From: Pseudonocardia sp. C8
GTDB taxonomy: Bacteria; Actinomycetota; Actinomycetes; Mycobacteriales; Pseudonocardiaceae
Length of the DNA stretch: 64,000 nt
Direction of reading: 5' to 3'
Assembly: GCF_014267175.1 (NCBI RefSeq)
Contig: NZ_JACMTR010000002.1
Location: 942,001 to 1,006,000, forward strand
Shown in pieces: positions 49,350-57,588 of this stretch. The stretch's first letter is position 1. Every line of letters begins with the position of its first letter. The notes under the pieces are model-generated. The model was not told the DNA's origin and did not search any database. It saw nothing but the letters and a program-made list of their open reading frames with translations. The position numbers were made by a program, and so were the translations under genes.

Positions 49350-49955
49350 CTAACGGTCCGGACGATCTCCTGGGCCTCGGCGCGCGCGGAGCCCGTCGAC
49401 CAGCAGGTCGAGCAGTCGCCCGGCCTGGTCGCGGCCCTCCGGGGAGGCGACGGCCATGCAGATGCCGCTGGTGCCGACGAGCACGTCGGCGGCGTCGACG
49501 TCGGAGCGCAGGGTGCCGTCGGCGATGCCGGCCTCCTGCAGCGAGCGCACAGCGTGGACCATCCGCTCCCGGCTCTGCGCGAACGGGTTCCGCCCGCAGG
49601 CGACGAGCGCGTGCAGCGAGTCGGCGAGGTGCTTCTTGGTGATCACGTAGTCGACGAAGCGGTCCATCCAGGCGCGCAGCGCCCGGTCGGCCGGGAGCTC
49701 GGCCCGCAGCGTGTCGGCGGCCGCGCAGAGCCGGTCCAGCTCGCTGCGGTAGACGGCCTCGACGAGCGCGTCCCGGTTCGGGAAGTGCCGGTAGAGGGTG
49801 CCGATGCCGACCCCGGCGTCCTTCGCGATGCCGTCCAGGGTGGCCGGCGGGCCGCCGGTGCTCTCCGCGGTGAACGCCCGGACGGCCGCGGCGAGCAGCA
49901 GTTCACGGTTGCGGGCGGCGTCCGCGCGCAGGGCCGGACGGGACCCGGTGACCAT
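49350..49955 (-). CDS. TetR-family regulator divergent from an SDR
   Basis: This 201-residue regulator has an N-terminal helix-turn-helix (RNRELLLAAAVRAFTAE...ATLDGIAKDAGVGIGTLYRHFPNRDALVEAVY) and a SBP-type helical ligand domain. It is divergent from an SDR-like gene. Two repeats of CGGAG-N4-CTCCG in the gap are its likely operators. Regulators of this arrangement usually repress the neighbouring reductase and themselves. Confidence 0.9.
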   Translation of the reverse strand: MVTGSRPALRADAARNRELLLAAAVRAFTAESTGGPPATLDGIAKDAGVGIGTLYRHFPNRDALVEAVYRSELDRLCAAADTLRAELPADRALRAWMDRFVDYVITKKHLADSLHALVACGRNPFAQSRERMVHAVRSLQEAGIADGTLRSDVDAADVLVGTSGICMAVASPEGRDQAGRLLDLLVDGLRARRGPGDRPDR

Positions 49956-50003
49956 GCCGTGCCTCCCTCCGACGCGATCGGCCCCACGATACGGGTTGCT
50001 ATT

Positions 50004-50051
50004 CGGAGGGTACTCCGGATACAGTCGGACCTCATACGGAGGATCCTCCGT
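50004..50051. promoter_or_regulatory. Twin TetR operators CGGAG-N4-CTCCG
   Basis: Site one is CGGAGGGTACTCCG (50004-50017). Site two is CGGAGGATCCTCCG (50037-50050), extended to the perfect 16-base palindrome ACGGAGGATCCTCCGT. Their centres are 33 bases apart, about three helical turns, on the same face of the DNA. Confidence 0.65.
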
Positions 50052-50143
50052 TTCTTCCCCGGACCCTGTGCCGCCCGGCGTGCCACACCGTCGTCCGCCA
50101 TGGTGTCCGCCCTCGGGTCCGGCGAGCAGAAGGGATCATCGCC

Positions 50144-51007
50144 ATGTCCGACACCCCCGAGGCCCCTGCCATCGATCCCATTGCCGTCCCGACCGCCGAC
50201 GAGGTGCTCGCTGGTGTCGACCTGACCGGCCGGCGCGCGGTCGTCACCGGCGCCACCACCGGCGTCGGGCTGGAGACCGCCCGTGCCCTGGCCCGCGCCG
50301 GCGCCGAGGTCACCCTCGCCGTCCGCGACGCCGACGCCGGTGCGGTCGCCCGCGCCGCGATCGTCGCCGACACCGGCAACGAGCAGATCCGGGTCGGTGA
50401 GCTCGACCTGGCCGACCAGCGCTCGATCGCCCGGTTCGTCCGCCTCTGGGACGGGCCGCTGCACATGCTCGTGCACGCCGCCGCCGTCACGGGGGCGCCG
50501 CTCACCCGCACCGCCGAGGAGTGGGAGCTGCACCTGGCCGTCCACCACCTCGGGCCCGCCGCGCTCGGCTCGGGCCTGCACTGGGCGCTCACCGCCGTCG
50601 ACGGCGCCCGGGTGGTCACCGTGTCACCCGCCGCGGACCGGCTCGCGCCGTTCGACCTCGAGGACCCGCACTTCGTGGGCACCCGCTACGACCCCGCGCT
50701 GGCCGACGCCCGGTCCCGGACCGCCGCCGTGCTGTACACGGCCGAGGCGGCCCGGCGCTGGTCCGGCGACGGGATCGCGGTGAACGTCGCCCACCCCGGC
50801 CAGGATCTCCGGACGCCCGAGCAGGGCGCCGGGACCGTCGTGCTGGCCGCGGCGTCCCCGCTGGCCGGCGGGATCAGCGGCGGCTTCTTCTCCGACGGCG
50901 CCGAGACCGGGCACGCCGTCGACCCGGTCCTCGCCCGGCGGGTGTGGCGCTGGACCGAGCGCACGCTGCGGGAGGTGTGGTTCGCGGGGCTGCCGGTCGT
51001 GGCGTGA
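50144..51007 (+). CDS. Short-chain dehydrogenase-like protein with altered active site
   Basis: This 287-residue SDR-fold protein resembles retinol-dehydrogenase-like members. The nucleotide motif is RRAVVTGATTGVGLETARALARAG, and the family's Asn/Ala-rich loop reads LVHAAAVTGAP. The catalytic serine appears to remain (VVTVSPAADR). The expected Tyr-x-x-x-Lys followed by Leu-Ala-Asn appears as Asp-Ala-Arg-Ser-Arg-Thr-Ala-Ala, so both the catalytic tyrosine and lysine seem replaced. It may bind a nucleotide without catalysis or use a different mechanism. It is controlled, by position, by the divergent TetR gene. Confidence 0.78.
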   Translation: MSDTPEAPAIDPIAVPTADEVLAGVDLTGRRAVVTGATTGVGLETARALARAGAEVTLAVRDADAGAVARAAIVADTGNEQIRVGELDLADQRSIARFVRLWDGPLHMLVHAAAVTGAPLTRTAEEWELHLAVHHLGPAALGSGLHWALTAVDGARVVTVSPAADRLAPFDLEDPHFVGTRYDPALADARSRTAAVLYTAEAARRWSGDGIAVNVAHPGQDLRTPEQGAGTVVLAAASPLAGGISGGFFSDGAETGHAVDPVLARRVWRWTERTLREVWFAGLPVVA

Positions 51008-51203
51008 CGCAGGGAACTGCACCCCGATCGGGCCAGTTCGCTCGCCGCTGAATGCGGCGGGGCCTGCTGGGATCGTGTCGTCCAGATGGCGGTCCCAGCG
51101 ATCGTGGTGGCGCCGCTCAGGCGGGCCGCGACTCCGGGCCTCGTTTGGGCCGTCCGGGTGAACTTGCGGAGCATGGCCGCCTGCAGCCCGGTTCCGTCAG
51201 AGG

Positions 51204-51219
51204 TCGCACGTATGTTCGA
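51204..51219 (+). promoter_or_regulatory. LexA-type SOS box
   Basis: TCGCAC-GTAT-GTTCGA differs by one base from the actinobacterial LexA consensus TCGAAC-N4-GTTCGA. It ends three bases before the ATG of the DUF222-HNH gene. Related 13E12-family genes in mycobacteria are known LexA targets. Confidence 0.6.
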
Positions 51220-51222
51220 TTC

Positions 51223-53475
51223 ATGGTCGAGGTGGTGGAGCTGATCGACCGGGCAGCGGGATTGCCGCCCGGCCCGGAGCTGGCCGCCGTCCTGGCCGAA
51301 CTGGCGTGGGAGAAGCTGCCCAACGACCGGCTGGTCGAGGTGCTGCAGGCCCGGGACCGGCAGCTGGCCCACGAGCACGCCGGGTTCTACGCCGGGCTGG
51401 TGGAGATCAGCCACGCGGCCGCGCTGGCCGACCTGCCCGACGGCCCCGCCGCCCGGGCGGGGGCGGTGCTGCGCTCGGAGGACCAGTTCGAGTGGGCGGC
51501 CGGGGAGATCGCGGCCGGGCTGACCTGGACCCGGGCCCGCGCCGAGCGCGAGCTCGGGTTCGCCACCACCCTGTGCCAGCGGCTGCCGTGGGTGTTCACC
51601 GCCCTCGAGGAGGGTCGGATCGACCTGGCCAAGGCCCGGGTGCTGGTCGACTACCTCGACCCCGGCACCGGGGACCTCACCGCCGAGCAGGCCCGGAAGC
51701 TGTGCGACCGGTTCCTGCCCCAGGCGCCGGGGTGGACCACCGCCCAGCTGCGCGACCGGCTCTACCGGGCCCTGCTGCACCTGAACCCGGCCCTGCGGCG
51801 GCGCCGCTACCAGCGTGCCGTGCAGGCCCGCGGCCTGGTGCTCTACCTGGACCCGCACACCGGCACCGCCACCCTGACCGGCACCGGGCTACCCGCCGAC
51901 GAGGCCGCCGCCGCGGCCGCCCGCCTGGACCGGCTGGCCGCCGCCTGCCGGCGGGCCGGACACCCCGGCACCCTGGCCCAGATCAGCACGGACCTGTACC
52001 TGGGGATGCTCGACGGCGCCTTCCACGGCCTGACCGAGGCCGAGATCATCGACCGGCTCCTGGCCTGCCCACGCCCGGAAGACCAGCCCACCGACACCGC
52101 GGACACCGGCGCCAGCGGCGACACCGCCGCCACCGGCACCGGGAACAGCGGCACCGGGGATTCAGGCACGAGTGAGTCCGGCACCGGCTACAGCGACTCG
52201 GTCGGCACCCTTGTCGATGACTCCGGCGACCGGGCCGGCGACACCGACGCCAGCCCGGACGCCAACACCGACGCCGAGGGCGATTACGAGGGCGCCTCCG
52301 GCGCCGATGTCGAGCGCGACGCCGATGTCGAGCGCGACGCCGATGTCGAGCGCGACGCCGATGCCGAGCGCGACGCCGATGCCGAGCGCGACGCCGATGC
52401 CGAGCGCGGCGCCGATGCCGAGCGCGACGCCGACGGCGACTCCGCGGCTGACGTCCACTCGGCCGCCGGTTCCGACTCGGCCGGGAACCCGCCCGCCGCC
52501 GAACAGCCGGCCCAGGACCGGTGGGCGCACGACCGGGTCGCCACCCGCGAAGGCATCGAACTCCGCGTCGGACTCGGCACCCTGGCCGGCCGCGACGACC
52601 GCCCCGGCGACATCCCCGGCCTCGGCCCGATCACCGCCCACACCGCCCGCACCGCCGCCACCACCCAACGCCGCGGCGCCCGCTGGATCTTCGCCATCAC
52701 CGACCCCGACGGCTACCTCCTGCTGGCCGGCCCCCTGCGCCGCCGCCCCCGCACCCGTGCCCCGAACGGCCCGAACCCGCCCGGCACACCGAACCGGGAG
52801 AACCCGCCCGGCGCCCCGTCGGGCGCGCCGCCGGTGCGCGGCGGCGTCGTCGAGCTCCACATCAGCCTCGACGAACTCGACCGCTATGCCGCCGACCCCG
52901 GGCTGGCCGATTGGCACCCACTGCTGGCCGAGATCGCCCGCGCCTGGGCCGACCGCGACACCCGGCGCACCCGACTCGACGCCGATCCCACCGCCCGGTT
53001 CGCCCGCGGACCACTGGCCACCCACATCCACGTCCGCGACCGCACCTGCATCGGCCCCGGCTGCACCCGCCCGGCCCGACGCTCCGAGCTCGACCACACC
53101 ACCGACCACGACCACGGCGGACCGACCGTGCCGGCCAACATCGGGCCCGCCTGCGGCCGCCACCACGCCGACAAGGACCGCGGCTGGACCCTGACCCAAC
53201 CCGAACCCGGCCGGTTCTGCTGGAAGAGCCCCTTGGGGCGCACCTACCGCACCCGCGGCGAACCCGTCCGCCCCGACCTCCCCGACCCCGAGCCGACCGC
53301 GCCCGAGTCGCAGGAGCACGAGCAGCCGGGCGAGCAGAGCGCCGCCGAAGTCGACGGGGACCTGCGGAAACACGACACACCGCTGCTGCAACGCCCGGCG
53401 ACCAACCCGCCCCTGCCACCACCACCGAAACCGAGACCGGAACGGAAGCCGGACGACGAGCCGCCACCGTTCTGA
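51223..53475 (+). CDS. DUF222-HNH endonuclease (13E12 repeat family) with an internal repeat tract
   Basis: This 750-residue protein has an N-terminal DUF222 domain (about residues 30-290; WTRARAERELGFATTLCQRLPWVFTALEEGRIDLAKARVLVDYL) and a C-terminal HNH nuclease domain (CIGPGCTRPARRSELDHTTDHDHGGPTVPANIGPACGRHHADKDRGWTLTQPE). Between them lies a long acidic, disordered linker containing seven copies of an 18-base repeat that encodes Ala-Asp-Val/Ala-Glu-Arg-Asp. The ATG right after the SOS box is chosen; the frame opens earlier at 51052 without support. The family is abundant and variable in actinobacteria, apparently mobile or DNA-damage-related. No mobile-element ends are visible around this copy. 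Confidence 0.88.
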   Translation: MVEVVELIDRAAGLPPGPELAAVLAELAWEKLPNDRLVEVLQARDRQLAHEHAGFYAGLVEISHAAALADLPDGPAARAGAVLRSEDQFEWAAGEIAAGLTWTRARAERELGFATTLCQRLPWVFTALEEGRIDLAKARVLVDYLDPGTGDLTAEQARKLCDRFLPQAPGWTTAQLRDRLYRALLHLNPALRRRRYQRAVQARGLVLYLDPHTGTATLTGTGLPADEAAAAAARLDRLAAACRRAGHPGTLAQISTDLYLGMLDGAFHGLTEAEIIDRLLACPRPEDQPTDTADTGASGDTAATGTGNSGTGDSGTSESGTGYSDSVGTLVDDSGDRAGDTDASPDANTDAEGDYEGASGADVERDADVERDADVERDADAERDADAERDADAERGADAERDADGDSAADVHSAAGSDSAGNPPAAEQPAQDRWAHDRVATREGIELRVGLGTLAGRDDRPGDIPGLGPITAHTARTAATTQRRGARWIFAITDPDGYLLLAGPLRRRPRTRAPNGPNPPGTPNRENPPGAPSGAPPVRGGVVELHISLDELDRYAADPGLADWHPLLAEIARAWADRDTRRTRLDADPTARFARGPLATHIHVRDRTCIGPGCTRPARRSELDHTTDHDHGGPTVPANIGPACGRHHADKDRGWTLTQPEPGRFCWKSPLGRTYRTRGEPVRPDLPDPEPTAPESQEHEQPGEQSAAEVDGDLRKHDTPLLQRPATNPPLPPPPKPRPERKPDDEPPPF
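52303..52428 (+). repeat. Seven tandem 18-bp repeats inside the HNH gene
   Basis: The unit GCCGATGYCGAGCGCGAC is repeated in frame at 52303, 52321, 52339, 52357, 52375, 52393 and 52411. The first three carry GTC (Val) and the last four GCC (Ala); the sixth has GGC for the final GAC. Such in-frame tracts expand and contract by slippage, so length should vary between strains. Confidence 0.95.
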
Positions 53476-53819
53476 CCTCGACGGCCGTCACGACTGGCAC
53501 GCCGGACCGCGCCGGCGCTCGCCGACACCCCCCGGTCGGCGAGCGCCACGCGACCGCACAACCGGCCGCGGGCCTCCACGATCGAATGGAACCAGGGACG
53601 TGAACAGCTCACCGATGAGCCGTCCTGGCCCGCCCCGCATGCGGCCGCACGGATCGTGGCGGCGTCAGGCCGCGGTCTCGTTCCGGTGTCACCGCCGCCG
53701 TGACGGACCGGGCCGACCGGCGACGTGCCCAGGTCGCGGACGTCGTGGCCGTCCGGGTAGCTGCGGATGCTCAACGACGCCGGCAGCGCAAACGGCACCG
53801 TCCACACCCGGGCGTCAGG
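53476..53819. other. Gene-free gap between the HNH gene and the glucosidase gene
   Basis: These 344 bases lie between converging genes. I see no credible coding frame. A small hairpin (GTCAC-CGCCGCC-GTGAC, 53688-53704) could stop transcription from either side, but the arms are only five bases. Confidence 0.35.
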
Positions 53820-55496
53820 TCACTGCCGCAGCCAGACCGTGGTGTCGGCGGGGACCTCGCCGCGGGGGGTGAGCGGACCGCTGGCGAGCAGCACCTCGGC
53901 GTCCTCGGGCAGCGACACCGGCGGCGCCGACACGTTCACCAGCGCGGTGAAGCCGCCGTCACCCTCGTCCGAGGTCCGGGCCAGAGCCAGGGTCCCCTCG
54001 GGCGAGTCCAGCCAGGTCAGGCCGCCGCCACCGAGCGCAGGGTGCGCGCGGCGGATCGCCAGGGCGTCCCGGTAGAGGTGCAGCACCGAGTCCGGGTCGG
54101 CCTCCTGGACGTCGGCGGCGTGCCGGGCGAACACGTCCGGCTGGGGCAGCCACGGGGTGGCCGGGCGGCCGGCACTGAACCCGAACGCCGGCTCGTCGGC
54201 GGCCCAGGGCAGCGGCACCCGGCAGCCGTCCCGCCCCCGCTTGGTGCGCCCGGACAGCTCCCAGGTCGGGTCGTCGAGCCGGTCGACCGGGATGTCCTCG
54301 ACCTCGGGCAGCCCGAACTCCTCACCCTGGTACAGGTACGCGGTCCCGGGCAGCGCCAGCATGAGCAGCGTCGCCGCGCGGGCCCGGCGCAGCCCGAGCT
54401 CCGGGTCGGCCGGCAGATCGAGGACGTCGTCGAGGTTCCAGCCACGGCCGGCCTCGGGCTTGCGGGCCAGCCGGCTCGGGTGCCGGCACACGTCGTGGTT
54501 GGATAGCACCCAGGTCGCAGGCGCGCCGACCGCGGTGTTCTCGGCGATCGCGTCGTCGATGTTGCGGCGCAGGTCGTCGGCCAGCCAGGCCGCCGTGAGG
54601 AAGTTGAAGCTGAACGCGGTCTGCAGCTCGTCGGGCCGCAGGTAGCGGGCGAGCCGCTCCGGGTCCGGCACCCACGCCTCGGCGACGAAGACCTTCGGCG
54701 GGTCGTAGGAGTCCCCGATCGCCCGCCAGGCGCGGTAGATGTCGTGCACCTCCTCGCGGTCGAGGTAGGGGTGGCCGCCGTCCTGGATGTCGTTGACGCC
54801 CTCCACGACGTCCGGCAGCCCCGGCTGCTTGATCATCGAGTTGGCGACGTCGATCCGGAAGCCGTCGACACCCCGGTCGAACCAGAACCGCAGGGTCCGC
54901 TCGAAGTCCGCGCGGACCTCCGGGTTCTCCCAGTTCACGTCCGGCTGCTTGACGTCGAACAGGTGCAGGTACCACTGGCCGTCGGTAGCGATGCTCGCTC
55001 CGCCTGCGCTCCGCTCGGGCACGCGCTCCCAGGCGGGCCCGCCGAACATCGACTCCCAGTTGTTCGGCGGTTCGGAACCGTCCGGGCCCCGGCCGTCGCG
55101 GAAGACGTAGCGGTCGCGCTCCGGGGAGCCGGGACCCGCGGCCAGGGCCGCCCGGAACCACTCGTGCTCGTCGGAGTGGTGGTTGGGGACGATGTCGAGC
55201 AGGATCTTCAGCCCGCGCTCGTGCGCCTCCGCGATCAGCGCCTCGGCCTGCGCGGTGTCGCCGAACATCGGGTTGATCGCGCGGTAGTCGGCCACGTCGT
55301 AGCCGCCGTCGGCCAGTGGCGACGGGTACCACGGGTTGATCCAGATCGCGTCGACCCCGAGCCGGGCGAGGTGGTCGAGCTTGCTGCGCAGGCCGGCGAG
55401 GTCACCGGTGCCGTCCCCGTTCCCGTCGGCGAAGCTGCGGATGTACACCTGGTAGACGACGGCGTTGCGCCACCAGTCGAGGTCGTGGGCGGTCAT
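53820..55496 (-). CDS. GH13 alpha-glucosidase / oligo-1,6-glucosidase
   Basis: This cytoplasmic glycoside hydrolase has 558 residues and no signal peptide. The (beta/alpha)8 barrel begins at WWRNAVVYQVYIRSFADGNGDGTGDL. Conserved regions are LLDIVPNHHSDEH (region I), DGFRIDVANSM (region II, nucleophile Asp), VFVAEAWVPD (region III, acid Glu) and WVLSNHDVCRHPSR (region IV, Asp). QPDVNWENPEV before region II is typical of the oligo-1,6-glucosidase subfamily. It hydrolyses short alpha-glucosides. It is divergent from a LacI regulator with an operator in the gap. No sugar transporter genes adjoin it. Confidence 0.92.
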   Translation of the reverse strand: MTAHDLDWWRNAVVYQVYIRSFADGNGDGTGDLAGLRSKLDHLARLGVDAIWINPWYPSPLADGGYDVADYRAINPMFGDTAQAEALIAEAHERGLKILLDIVPNHHSDEHEWFRAALAAGPGSPERDRYVFRDGRGPDGSEPPNNWESMFGGPAWERVPERSAGGASIATDGQWYLHLFDVKQPDVNWENPEVRADFERTLRFWFDRGVDGFRIDVANSMIKQPGLPDVVEGVNDIQDGGHPYLDREEVHDIYRAWRAIGDSYDPPKVFVAEAWVPDPERLARYLRPDELQTAFSFNFLTAAWLADDLRRNIDDAIAENTAVGAPATWVLSNHDVCRHPSRLARKPEAGRGWNLDDVLDLPADPELGLRRARAATLLMLALPGTAYLYQGEEFGLPEVEDIPVDRLDDPTWELSGRTKRGRDGCRVPLPWAADEPAFGFSAGRPATPWLPQPDVFARHAADVQEADPDSVLHLYRDALAIRRAHPALGGGGLTWLDSPEGTLALARTSDEGDGGFTALVNVSAPPVSLPEDAEVLLASGPLTPRGEVPADTTVWLRQ

Positions 55497-55537
55497 GCCT
55501 CTCCCCGGGTCGATGCGTGCAGGCGGTGTTTCACACT

Positions 55538-55555
55538 GTTGCACGACGTTGCAAC
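55538..55555. promoter_or_regulatory. LacI-type operator GTTGCA-CGACGT-TGCAAC
   Basis: This 18-base site has perfect 6-base outer arms and lies midway in the gap between the glucosidase gene and the lacI gene. The length and symmetry are those of LacI-family operators in actinobacterial alpha-glucoside systems. Confidence 0.6.
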
Positions 55556-55584
55556 GCATGTCGAGGTCGGGGGAGGATGTCACC

Positions 55585-56589
55585 GTGACGGACGTGCCGG
55601 TGCGGGAGGTCGTCCGCCGGGCCGGGGTCCGGCGGGTGGCCGAGCTCGCCGGGGTGTCCCCGGCGACCGTCTCCCGCGCGCTGCGGGAGGGCACGCCGGT
55701 GTCCGCCGAGACCCGGGCCCGGGTCCGCCGGGCGGCCGCCAGCCTCGGGTACGTGGTGCCGGCCCGCACGGCCACCGTCGCGGTGCTCGCGCGGTTCCCG
55801 ACCCGCTGGTTCTTCGCCGAGGCGGTCGCCGGTGTGGAGTCGGTGCTGGCCGCGGGCGGGCACGCGCTGCAGCTGTACAACGTCGGCGACCCCGACGGCC
55901 GCGCGCACTTCTTCGACACGCTGCCGGTGCGGGGGCGCGCGGACGGGTTGATCGTCGTCGCCACCGCCATCGACGAGGCCGAGCGGGCCGCGCTGGACGG
56001 GCTGGACGTGCCGGTCGTCGTCGTGGGCGGCACGATGCCGGGCCGGCCGCGGATCGGGATCGACGACCGGGCGGGCGCGCGGACCGCCGTACGGCACCTG
56101 GTGGGGCTGGGGCACACCGAGGTCGCCCTGGTCTCGTTCGACGAGGACGAGGCCTGCGGCCGCGAGACCACCCGGGCTCGCCGGGCCGGCTGGGCGGAGG
56201 CCCTCGACGAGTCCGGCCGCGCCCGGGGTCCGGTGCTCGAGGTCGGTGCGGACGTCGAGGCCGGGGATGCGGCGGCCGGTGCCCTGCTGTCGCTCCCGCG
56301 GCTGCCGACGGCGGTGTTCGCCATGTCCGACGAGGCCGCGCTGGGCCTGGTCCGCACCCTGCGGCGGGCCGGCGTGGACGTGCCGGGGAGCGTGTCCGTG
56401 GTCGGCTTCGACGACCACGAGATGGCCGCCGTCGCCGATCTCACCACGATCGCCCAGCCCGTCCACCGGCAGGGCGAGCTGGCCGGGCGGGCGGTGCTCG
56501 CCGCCCTCGACGGCGCCCGTCCGGAGGGTGCCCAGCTGCCGACCCGGCTCGTCGTGCGGGGGACGACGGCGCCACCTGCGCGCCGCTGA
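55585..56589 (+). CDS. LacI-family regulator of the alpha-glucosidase
   Basis: This 334-residue repressor has the helix-turn-helix VAELAGVSPATVSRALREGTPVSAETRARVRRAAASLGYV, followed by a periplasmic-binding-protein-like sensor domain (GLIVVATAIDEAERAAL, VVGFDDHEMAAVADLTTI). GTG 55585 with GGGGGAGG eight bases upstream is preferred; ATG 55558 in the same frame would overlap the operator region. It should repress the divergent glucosidase gene and respond to an alpha-glucoside or its breakdown product. Confidence 0.88.
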   Translation: MTDVPVREVVRRAGVRRVAELAGVSPATVSRALREGTPVSAETRARVRRAAASLGYVVPARTATVAVLARFPTRWFFAEAVAGVESVLAAGGHALQLYNVGDPDGRAHFFDTLPVRGRADGLIVVATAIDEAERAALDGLDVPVVVVGGTMPGRPRIGIDDRAGARTAVRHLVGLGHTEVALVSFDEDEACGRETTRARRAGWAEALDESGRARGPVLEVGADVEAGDAAAGALLSLPRLPTAVFAMSDEAALGLVRTLRRAGVDVPGSVSVVGFDDHEMAAVADLTTIAQPVHRQGELAGRAVLAALDGARPEGAQLPTRLVVRGTTAPPARR

Positions 56590-56670
56590 CAGGCGTGCTC
56601 GCCACCTGCGGAGGCGCGCCGACGGTCGGGGGTCCGTGGTTCCCTGGCGGGTGACACCGGGAGGTGAGCC

Positions 56671-56895
56671 GTGGTCAGGGTCGTGGGGCACTGGCGGGGC
56701 CGGAGCTGGGTCCGCACGCACTACCGGCATCCGGTGCGGCCGGAGGCGGACCAGACCGTCCTGGTCCTTCCCCCGGCCCGCGTCGTGCGGATCGATCTGT
56801 CGGCCCACGGCGGCCCGTTCCCCGCCGAACCGGTCGACGCCCGGCCCGGCCCGGTGCTGCCGGCGCCGCGCCCGCCGGCCGACGACGGCTCGTGA
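56671..56895 (+). CDS. Small basic hypothetical protein, 74 residues
   Basis: This short protein begins VRVVGHWRGRSWVRTHYRHPVRP, a pattern seen in many small actinobacterial proteins of unknown role, and has a proline-rich C-terminal half. The GTG start has GGGAGG six bases upstream, which supports translation. The stop codon lies at the beginning of an 18-base tandem repeat. No membrane segment is present. Confidence 0.55.
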   Translation: MVRVVGHWRGRSWVRTHYRHPVRPEADQTVLVLPPARVVRIDLSAHGGPFPAEPVDARPGPVLPAPRPPADDGS

Positions 56896-56955
56896 ACCCG
56901 GCCGGGCCCGTGAACCCGGCGGGGCCCGCGAACCCGGCGGGGCGTCAACCCGGCG
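56892..56955 (+). repeat. About 3.5 tandem copies of an 18-bp unit
   Basis: GTGAACCCGGCSGGGCCC is repeated at 56892 and 56910, with diverging copies at 56928 and 56946. It overlaps the stop codon of the small gene and is otherwise non-coding. Confidence 0.75.
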
Positions 56956-57031
56956 CCGGCCCGCGAGCCCGGATGCCGCCCGAGCGGTAACCCGTGAGCC
57001 GCCACCGGGCGCGACCGCGGAGGATGGGCCC

Positions 57032-57397
57032 ATGCCGCAGCTGATCGAGACCGCCAGCCGGGTCACCGCCGCCGGGACCCCGCCGAAGACCATCGACGAG
57101 TACGTCGGCCGGGTGAACACCGGCGCCGAGAACGTGTCGGTCGCGCACATGCGCAGCCCGTCCGGCTGGGCCGAACCCGGCCAGTCCCCCGAGTTCGAGG
57201 AGTACACGCTCGTCCTGCGCGGGGAACTGCGGGTCGAGTACGACGGCGGCGAGCTCACCGTCGCCGCCGGGCAGGCGGTGCACACCGCGCCGGGGGAGTG
57301 GGTGCGCTACAGCTCGCCCGGCCCGGAGGGCGCCGAGTACGTCGCGGTGTGCCTGCCGGCGTTCGAGATCGGGGCCGCCCACCGCGACGACGACTGA
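57032..57397 (+). CDS. Cupin-domain protein
   Basis: This 121-residue single-domain cupin contains FEEYTLVLRGELRVEYDGGELTVAAGQAVHTAPGEWVRYSSPGPEGAEYVAVCLP, which covers both cupin motifs of the beta-barrel; only some metal ligands (Glu, His) are evident. GCGGAGGATGGGCCC precedes the ATG. Single-domain cupins of this kind may be epimerases, dioxygenases or sensors, and nothing here tells which. It is followed by a long-armed stem-loop before the next gene. Confidence 0.75.
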   Translation: MPQLIETASRVTAAGTPPKTIDEYVGRVNTGAENVSVAHMRSPSGWAEPGQSPEFEEYTLVLRGELRVEYDGGELTVAAGQAVHTAPGEWVRYSSPGPEGAEYVAVCLPAFEIGAAHRDDD

Positions 57398-57437
57398 CGC
57401 ACCCCCCGCCGCCCACCCCACTCGGCGTCTCGAGACC

Positions 57438-57503
57438 GAACGCTCACCGAACCCGGCCACGCTCGCGGGATCGGGTGAGCGTCGCCAGGTTTCGTGAGCG
57501 TTC
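57438..57503. repeat. Stem-loop element, partly repeated inside the kinase gene at 30.3 kb
   Basis: The outer arms GAACGCTCAC (57438-57447) and GTGAGCGTTC (57494-57503) are a perfect 10-base inverted repeat. The inner 57461-57490 is 28/30 identical to the reverse complement of 30306-30335. It appears to be a dispersed, REP-like element that may also terminate the cupin transcript. Confidence 0.65.
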
Positions 57504-57588
57504 AGCGGGGTCTGGCGGGGGGACGCGCCCTGCGGGAACCTCGGCCGGGGGTGGGCACGTTGCGCGGGAGGCGGACGGAGGTGGGGAG

